A stretch of DNA of 64,000 bases from Jeotgalicoccus sp052093725 (GTDB lineage: Bacteria; Bacillota; Bacilli; Staphylococcales; Salinicoccaceae), in the NCBI GenBank assembly GCA_052093725.1, contig JBQDHL010000002.1, forward strand, positions 1 through 64,000. Reading direction: 5' to 3'. Shown one piece after another: positions 59,126-64,000 of this stretch (positions are counted from its first letter, which is position 1; each line of letters opens with the position of its first letter). A model generated the notes under the pieces. The model had not been told where the DNA came from, did no database searches, and worked only from the letters and a program-made list of their open reading frames with translations. A program made the translations under genes and the position numbers.

Positions 59126-59941
59126 ATGAAATCAGAAATATATTTTACGTCAGGTGATTTTGCGAAGTTTTGCGAAGTGACAAAACAGACACTGTTTCAC
59201 TATGATCAGATTGGCCTGCTGCATCCTGCTCATAAAGATGAGAAAGGATACCGTTATTACTCTTACACGCAGTACGACACAATGTATGTCATTGAATCGT
59301 TAAAAGAAATGGAAATGCCGCTTCGTGAGATTAAAGAATTTATCAGCGTGACAACACCTGATTCGATGATTAAATTATTTAAAGAGAAATCCCGGCAGAT
59401 TTCGGAAAAGATAAATAACCTTGCAAGCATTCATAACACGATAGAAAAGAAAATATTAATTACCGAGGAAGCGATAAAAACCGACTTCAGTGAAATCGTA
59501 CTGACTGAAGCAAAAGAGGAATACTTATATTTAAGTGCATCTCTTTTAAATAACAATGATGATGAAAATAAGGACGCTATATCTGATTTTTATAAAGTAT
59601 GTATGCGTGAACTCCATGAAAAATACTCAATCGGGGTGATGATAAACATAGAAGATATCACAGACGGCGAATTCGAAAACTTTGAACACCTATTTGCGAA
59701 AACAGATTATACCGAAGCACTGCCGCTGGTAAAGAACAATAAAACAATGCAGGTTATCGGTTATCATACCGGGAAATACGAAAACGTTGCGGAAACATAC
59801 GATACAATATTTAATTTTATAGAAAAAAATCATCTTAACCCTGTCGACTACTTATATGCAGAACCCATACTCGATCGCATTTCGGTAAATGACAGTGATA
59901 AGTACGTAACGCAGATTACGATTCCGGTTACTCGGCGTTAA
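59126..59941 (+). CDS. MerR family transcriptional regulator with effector domain
   Basis: 271-residue MerR-type activator. The N-terminal HTH (FTSGDFAKFCEVTKQTLFHY) with DQIGLLHPA and GYRYYSYTQYD is followed by a coiled dimerisation helix and a C-terminal domain of the GyrI-like/BmrR effector type that should bind a drug. The ATG at 59126 follows AGAGGTGAG. It is divergent from the DHA2 efflux gene, the expected layout for BmrR-like regulation. Confidence 0.9.
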   Translation: MKSEIYFTSGDFAKFCEVTKQTLFHYDQIGLLHPAHKDEKGYRYYSYTQYDTMYVIESLKEMEMPLREIKEFISVTTPDSMIKLFKEKSRQISEKINNLASIHNTIEKKILITEEAIKTDFSEIVLTEAKEEYLYLSASLLNNNDDENKDAISDFYKVCMRELHEKYSIGVMINIEDITDGEFENFEHLFAKTDYTEALPLVKNNKTMQVIGYHTGKYENVAETYDTIFNFIEKNHLNPVDYLYAEPILDRISVNDSDKYVTQITIPVTRR

Positions 59942-60044
59942 GATCATCGCCTCGTTGCGGAGCAAGCCTGCATTTTTTGCTATTTAACTCAACAATATTA
60001 TATATTTAAAGAAAAATAACCGATTAAAAAAAAGGAGCGCTAAT

Positions 60045-60200
60045 ATGAGTAAATCAACTTCAGTAGTTAAAACAGGTGTTGGATTTGGCACGGTACTTGC
60101 TGTCACTATTTCATGGAGTGTCAACCAGTCAATTCTCTGGGCAATTATCCACGGAATATTCAGCTGGTTTTATGTTATATACTACATGCTAATCAGATAA
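60045..60200 (+). CDS. 51-residue small membrane protein
   Basis: A 51-residue frame (starts MSKSTSVVKTGVGFGTVLAV, ends YYMLIR) follows AAAGGAG at good distance. Two hydrophobic segments are visible (VGFGTVLAVTISW and ILWAIIHGIFSWFYVIYYML). It is followed by a terminator, so it looks like an expressed, monocistronic small protein below usual gene-calling length. No family recognised. Confidence 0.7.
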   Translation: MSKSTSVVKTGVGFGTVLAVTISWSVNQSILWAIIHGIFSWFYVIYYMLIR

Positions 60201-60207
60201 AACTTTA

Positions 60208-60243
60208 AAATTCCGGGCAAATTAAATTTGTCCGGAATCTTTA
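60208..60243 (+). terminator. terminator of small membrane protein gene
   Basis: ATTCCGGGCAAAT pairs with ATTTGTCCGGAAT (one G:T) around a 3-base loop, followed by T-rich DNA. Confidence 0.85.
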
Positions 60244-60296
60244 TACTCAGTAAAGTCAGGGTATATTAAAGGTAAATAATGACATGGAGTGTTTCG

Positions 60297-60716
60297 ATGA
60301 TAACTTTATTAAAGTTAATAATAATTGGCTTCGTTACTGGAGCAATACTTGCTGCTTCCGGTAAACTCATAAGAATGATTACGGGTAATAAGGCGGAAAT
60401 CCTCTTATATAATATGGATTATATGCCGATTATAAAAAGATGGAGCGATAAATGGATTACGGGTATCATCTTTCATTACATGACATGTATCATCAGTGCT
60501 GTTGTTTTATTCTACATGCTCATCCCATTTGGCTGGGAAATGAATATATGGCCGTATGTCCTCGTTTATACTGCCGGGAGCGCTGCACTTTATTTCCTCA
60601 GTCTGCTCACGGATAAACCGCCCGCTGCCAACAGCTTTTCATCATGGTTCTATTGGACATTCAGTCACGCGATATTTGGTTTTTCAGTTGGCTGTCTAAT
60701 TAAATGGTGGGTGTAA
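60297..60716 (+). CDS. hypothetical membrane protein, possibly DUF1440-like
   Basis: 139-residue protein with about four hydrophobic segments and two conserved-looking Trp/His pairs (SSWFYWTFSHAIFG near the end). The layout resembles the YagU/DUF1440 membrane family in its GHxxW-type ending, but the match is weak. The ATG at 60297 has GGAG seven bases before it. Monocistronic. Confidence 0.6.
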   Translation: MITLLKLIIIGFVTGAILAASGKLIRMITGNKAEILLYNMDYMPIIKRWSDKWITGIIFHYMTCIISAVVLFYMLIPFGWEMNIWPYVLVYTAGSAALYFLSLLTDKPPAANSFSSWFYWTFSHAIFGFSVGCLIKWWV

Positions 60717-60722
60717 AAACCA

Positions 60723-60760
60723 AAAAAATCTCATGGAATTAAAATTCCATGAGATTTTTT
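60723..60760. terminator. bidirectional terminator
   Basis: AAAAATCTCATGGAATT and AATTCCATGAGATTTTT make a perfect 17-bp stem between convergent genes. Confidence 0.95.
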
Positions 60761-60772
60761 CATTTTATATTC

Positions 60773-61597
60773 TTACAGATGAGTTTTCACGTCTGCGCTT
60801 TCTTTAAGGTCTGCAACTAATGTCTGTGCTGCTTCGCCTTCTTTTTGCATTACTACCTGTTCTTTAAGCTGCGGTTCCATTTCTTCAAATGATGGTGGCT
60901 CTTCTTCAGTTTCCATCTGTTCCATCTGAGCAATCTGCTGGTCGTATACTTCCTGCAGTTCTTCTTTAGATGGTTCAATTTCTCCTGCTTCTTCAGCAAT
61001 CAGTTTATCAACTTTAACCTGCATATCCACCTGTGACATTACTTCATCTTTTGGCATGCCTTGTTCTTCAAATGCTGCGAACAGATCGTCTTGTGATTCC
61101 ATACCATTTTGTTCAACTAAACCGTCAAGAACACCGTTAGTATCTTCTTCACTTACTTCAAGTTTACGGCTATCCGCTTCCTGGATTAATAACTCCTGTG
61201 ATACTAAACCGTCTGCTACTTGTTTTTTTAAGTCATCCTGGTTCACTTCTTCACCGGACATTTGAGACATCATAGCCATTTGCTGGAATTGCATATTATA
61301 TGCTTCTTCAAATTCCGCTTTTTCAATTTTAGTGTCATTAACTTCAGCAACAACATCAGGTACGCCTTCTAAATCTGGTTCAGGCATTTCCGGCTGTTCT
61401 GCCGCTGCACCTTCTTCGCCCTTAGCAGCTTCTTCTGTTCCTGCGCCTTCTTCACCTTCTGCTACAGCTCCTGATTCAGGTGCTTCTGCTTCTTCAGCAC
61501 TGCCAGTATTTTCTGTTGCTTCTTCTTCATCGCCATTGCATGCGCCGAGCAGCAGCAATGAACCAATTATTGTTAAACTCGATAACCATTTTTTCAT
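60773..61597 (-). CDS. SurA N-terminal domain lipoprotein
   Basis: 274-residue lipoprotein, lipobox LGAC with Cys20. After it comes a low-complexity Glu/Ala/Gly-rich linker of about 55 residues, then a helical chaperone domain of the SurA_N type (VVAEVNDTKIEKAEFEEAYN, VADGLVSQELLIQEAD). Unlike PrsA/SurA there is no rotamase (PPIC) domain, so it is probably a surface-anchored chaperone without isomerase activity. AAAGGAG precedes the ATG. Monocistronic. Confidence 0.88.
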   Translation of the reverse strand: MKKWLSSLTIIGSLLLLGACNGDEEEATENTGSAEEAEAPESGAVAEGEEGAGTEEAAKGEEGAAAEQPEMPEPDLEGVPDVVAEVNDTKIEKAEFEEAYNMQFQQMAMMSQMSGEEVNQDDLKKQVADGLVSQELLIQEADSRKLEVSEEDTNGVLDGLVEQNGMESQDDLFAAFEEQGMPKDEVMSQVDMQVKVDKLIAEEAGEIEPSKEELQEVYDQQIAQMEQMETEEEPPSFEEMEPQLKEQVVMQKEGEAAQTLVADLKESADVKTHL

Positions 61598-61751
61598 TTT
61601 ATAATTCTCCTTTAATTTCTTCCTTGATTTCTTACTTGTCCGTCATTCTATCGCAGTTTTACTTAAGAGGCATTTAAAAAGCGGCTGAAACGAAAATAAA
61701 TTTCTCAGAATATGATTAACTAATGACATTGTGAATCAGCTCACTATAAAT

Positions 61752-61797
61752 AAACCCCTGCACCAAATACATTACAAGTATCTGATGCAGGGGATTT
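61752..61797 (-). terminator. terminator of glycine decarboxylase operon
   Basis: CCCCTGCA and TGCAGGGG form a stem around a long loop, with A/T runs on both sides, 8 bases past the gcvPB stop codon. Confidence 0.8.
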
Positions 61798-61804
61798 AAA
61801 AGTT

Positions 61805-63271
61805 TTATTTCTCTTCTTTATTCCAACGGAAAACAGGTTTACGTGAAGCTCTAGTTTCGTCTAAACGTTTAACCGGTGTTTTGTGTGGAGCAGAATGAAT
61901 GATGTCCGGGTTATTTTCCGCCTCATCCGCGATTTGAAGCATTGTATCGATAAAGTGATCAAGAGTTTCTTTAGACTCTGTCTCAGTAGGCTCGATCATA
62001 AGTGCTTCGTCTACGATTAGAGGGAAGTAAACAGTTGGCGGGTGGATATCAAAGTCCATCAGGCGCTTAGCGATATCTGACGTTCTGACTCCTTGTGCTT
62101 TCTGTTTGTTACCTGAGATAACGAATTCGTGTTTACAATGCTGTGTAAACGGAAGTTCGTATTTCTCCTGCAGGCTGCGCATAATGTAGTTCGCATTAAG
62201 TACAGCAAGCTCACTAGCTTTCTTAAGTCCTTCAGCACCTAATGTACGGATGTACGTATATGCACGAACGTTAATTCCAAAGTTACCGTAGAAGTTCTTA
62301 ACCATACCGATTGATTGTGGACGATCGTAATCTAAATCGTATACACCGTTTTCTTCACGGACAACTGGTTTTGGTAAGTACGGAGCAAGTTCATCAGATA
62401 CACCAATTGGACCTGAACCTGGTCCCCCACCGCCGTGGGGGCCAGTGAATGTTTTGTGTAAGTTAAGGTGAACTGCGTCAAAGCCCATGTCGCCGGGACG
62501 TGCGTAACCCATAATAGCGTTAAGGTTTGCACCGTCATAGTACATTTTACCGCCCGCTTCATGGATGATCTCTGACATTTCAAGAATTTGTGTTTCAAAT
62601 AAACCTAATGTATTTGGGTTTGTCAGCATAAGTGCTGCAGTGTTTTCGTTAACAACTTTCTTAAGGTCTGCAACGTCAACTAAACCTTTATCATTCGATT
62701 TAACCTCGACGATTTTGAATCCTGCAATTGCTGCAGATGCCGGGTTAGTACCGTGTGCTGAGTCAGGAACGATAACTTCATTACGGTGTGACTCTCCATT
62801 AGCTTCGTGGAAAGCTTTGAACACCATGAGTGCAGTCCATTCACCTTGTGAACCTGCTGCAGGCTGTAAAGTGATTTCGTCCATTCCTGTAATTTCTTCA
62901 AGGTGTACTTGAAGATCGTACATTAACTCTAATGCTCCCTGGATAGTTCTTGTATCCTGGTACGGATGAATGTGGCTGAATCCTGGTAATCTAACAACAT
63001 CTTCGTTAATTACAGGGTTATATTTCATCGTACATGATCCTAAAGGATAGAATCCTGTGTGGATACCGAAGTTGCGGTTCGATAATCCAGTGTAGTGCCG
63101 CATTAATTCCAGTTCATCAACTTCCGGAAGATTTGCATCTACTTTACGAACGAAATCAGCACCAATTTCTTCTTCTAAATTAACTTCTGGTACATCAAGT
63201 GCAGGGAGGTTGTAGCCTACTCTGCCTTCTTTACTGCGTTCAAAAATTAATGGAAAGTTTTCATTAGCCAT
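61805..63271 (-). CDS. gcvPB: glycine dehydrogenase (decarboxylating) subunit 2
   Basis: P-protein beta subunit of the glycine cleavage system, carrying the PLP site: Lys273 in LNLHKTFTGPHGGGGPG. 488 residues from the ATG at 63271, which follows GGGGG and overlaps the alpha subunit gene by 8 bases. GSCTMKYNPVINED and DGANLNAIMGYARPGDMGFD are conserved blocks. With GcvPA it decarboxylates glycine and passes the aminomethyl group to GcvH. The T and H proteins are not in the window. Confidence 0.96.
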   Translation of the reverse strand: MANENFPLIFERSKEGRVGYNLPALDVPEVNLEEEIGADFVRKVDANLPEVDELELMRHYTGLSNRNFGIHTGFYPLGSCTMKYNPVINEDVVRLPGFSHIHPYQDTRTIQGALELMYDLQVHLEEITGMDEITLQPAAGSQGEWTALMVFKAFHEANGESHRNEVIVPDSAHGTNPASAAIAGFKIVEVKSNDKGLVDVADLKKVVNENTAALMLTNPNTLGLFETQILEMSEIIHEAGGKMYYDGANLNAIMGYARPGDMGFDAVHLNLHKTFTGPHGGGGPGSGPIGVSDELAPYLPKPVVREENGVYDLDYDRPQSIGMVKNFYGNFGINVRAYTYIRTLGAEGLKKASELAVLNANYIMRSLQEKYELPFTQHCKHEFVISGNKQKAQGVRTSDIAKRLMDFDIHPPTVYFPLIVDEALMIEPTETESKETLDHFIDTMLQIADEAENNPDIIHSAPHKTPVKRLDETRASRKPVFRWNKEEK

Positions 63272-64000
63272 TGTTGATATCCCCCAATTCTTTAACAAAT
63301 GCATCGATTTCTTCTTTCGAACGGATTTCTGTCGTTGCAATCAGCATGTGATTTTCGAACTCGGGGTAAATGCGACCAAGGTCAAATCCACCGACAATTC
63401 CTTTATCGAATAACTTCTCGTTAACCTCTTTAACAGGCTGTGAAAGTTTAACTACGAATTCGTTGAAAATTGATCCGCTGAATACAGCCGGTAAGCCAGC
63501 TTCTTCAAGCTGCTGTTTAGTATATCTTGCTTTTTGCATGTTTAATTTAGACATATCTTTAACACCATTCTTACCAAGTGCACTCATTGCAGCTGAACTT
63601 GCTACTGCGTTTAATGCCTGGTTAGATGTGATGTTTGATGTCGCTTTTTCACGTCTGATGTGCTGTTCTCTTGTTTGAAGTGCAAGAACGTATCCGCGCT
63701 GGCCATCCTGGTCGACAGTTTCTCCAACGAAACGTCCAGGTACTTTACGCATTAACTTATCAGTTGTAGCGAAGTAACCACAGTGCGGTCCGCCAAGCTG
63801 TGCAGGAATACCGAATACTTGTGTATCACCAACAACGATGTCTGCTCCAAATTCTGAAGGCGGCGTTAAGTAACCTAATGCTAATGGGTTACTTGATACG
63901 ATCATCATTACTTTAGGCTGTGCTTTGATTAAAGCATTTATTTTATCAAGTGGTTCAATCTGACCTAAGAAGTTAGGGTATTGAACGATAACTGAAGCTG
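63264..64000 (-). CDS. gcvPA: glycine dehydrogenase (decarboxylating) subunit 1, partial (5' end outside window)
   Basis: C-terminal about 245 residues of the P-protein alpha subunit; the frame stays open to the window edge (codons read VIVQYPNFLGQIEPLDKI before the first internal ATG at 63908). DTQVFGIPAQLGGPHCGYFA and RKVPGRFVGETVDQDGQRGY are family blocks. It overlaps gcvPB by 8 bases; translation of both is coupled. Confidence 0.96.
   Translation of the reverse strand, partial: ASVIVQYPNFLGQIEPLDKINALIKAQPKVMMIVSSNPLALGYLTPPSEFGADIVVGDTQVFGIPAQLGGPHCGYFATTDKLMRKVPGRFVGETVDQDGQRGYVLALQTREQHIRREKATSNITSNQALNAVASSAAMSALGKNGVKDMSKLNMQKARYTKQQLEEAGLPAVFSGSIFNEFVVKLSQPVKEVNEKLFDKGIVGGFDLGRIYPEFENHMLIATTEIRSKEEIDAFVKELGDINNG

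Noticed and set aside
1..64000. tRNA, rRNA, prophage or insertion-sequence genes
   Set aside because: None could be recognised on either strand by motif or product.

Overview
The window is chromosomal DNA of a low-GC Gram-positive bacterium. Gene content fits the family Staphylococcaceae, and the mix of TAXI-type TRAP transport, CstA, several GsiB-like binding proteins and a full argFCJBD cluster suggests a Jeotgalicoccus/Salinicoccus-type genus rather than Staphylococcus proper. This placement is inference from gene families, not from a marker gene. No rRNA, tRNA, CRISPR array, phage or intact insertion sequence was seen. One 10-N assembly gap lies at 25260-25269.

Layout. (1) 1-18.7 kb is a nutrient-uptake region: four paralogous peptide/glutathione-type ABC binding lipoproteins plus the C-terminal relic of a fifth, a TAXI-TRAP transporter operon, a hydrolase/DUF6320/acyltransferase operon, and one permease-ATPase set (C-B-D-F) that probably serves all the binding proteins. 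Good CcpA (cre) sites sit upstream of most of these transport units. (2) 18.8-25.4 kb: LysR-MFS-DUF456 operon, DUF402 protein, and a YtrA-type GntR/ABC operon broken only by the assembly gap. (3) 25.6-31.0 kb: argF-argC-argJ-argB-argD, acetyl-cycle arginine synthesis to citrulline. (4) 31.1-38.9 kb: SDR, YebC, Rossmann protein, two transporters, GNAT, DsbA-like protein and the tRNA hydroxylase TrhO. (5) 39.2-43.2 kb: two luciferase-like monooxygenases and a CstA-type transporter with an upstream cre. (6) 43.3-50.5 kb: LysM-NlpC/P60 wall hydrolase with a perfect WalR box, an orphan DeoR regulator, YbaK, and clpE with three CtsR operators and two promoters. (7) 50.6-52.6 kb: a second GntR/ABC module resembling half of the staphylococcal Pmt system, with its own palindromic operator. 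(8) 52.6-61.6 kb: orphan PD-(D/E)XK nuclease, ring-cleaving dioxygenase plus DMT transporter, tRNA-dihydrouridine synthase, a MerR-controlled efflux pump, two very small membrane proteins, and a SurA-N-like lipoprotein. (9) 61.8-64 kb: glycine decarboxylase subunits gcvPB and gcvPA (partial).

The strongest readable signal beyond the gene list is regulatory: cre sites, a cre covering a -35 box, CtsR, WalR, two GntR operators, a MerR 19-bp-spacer promoter, and undescribed inverted repeats at the ABC promoters. I did not find a convincing novel defence or mobile system. The most unusual DNA is the decayed fifth binding-protein gene carrying 41-bp tandem repeats, and three hairpin-rich intergenic elements lying just after operon terminators.
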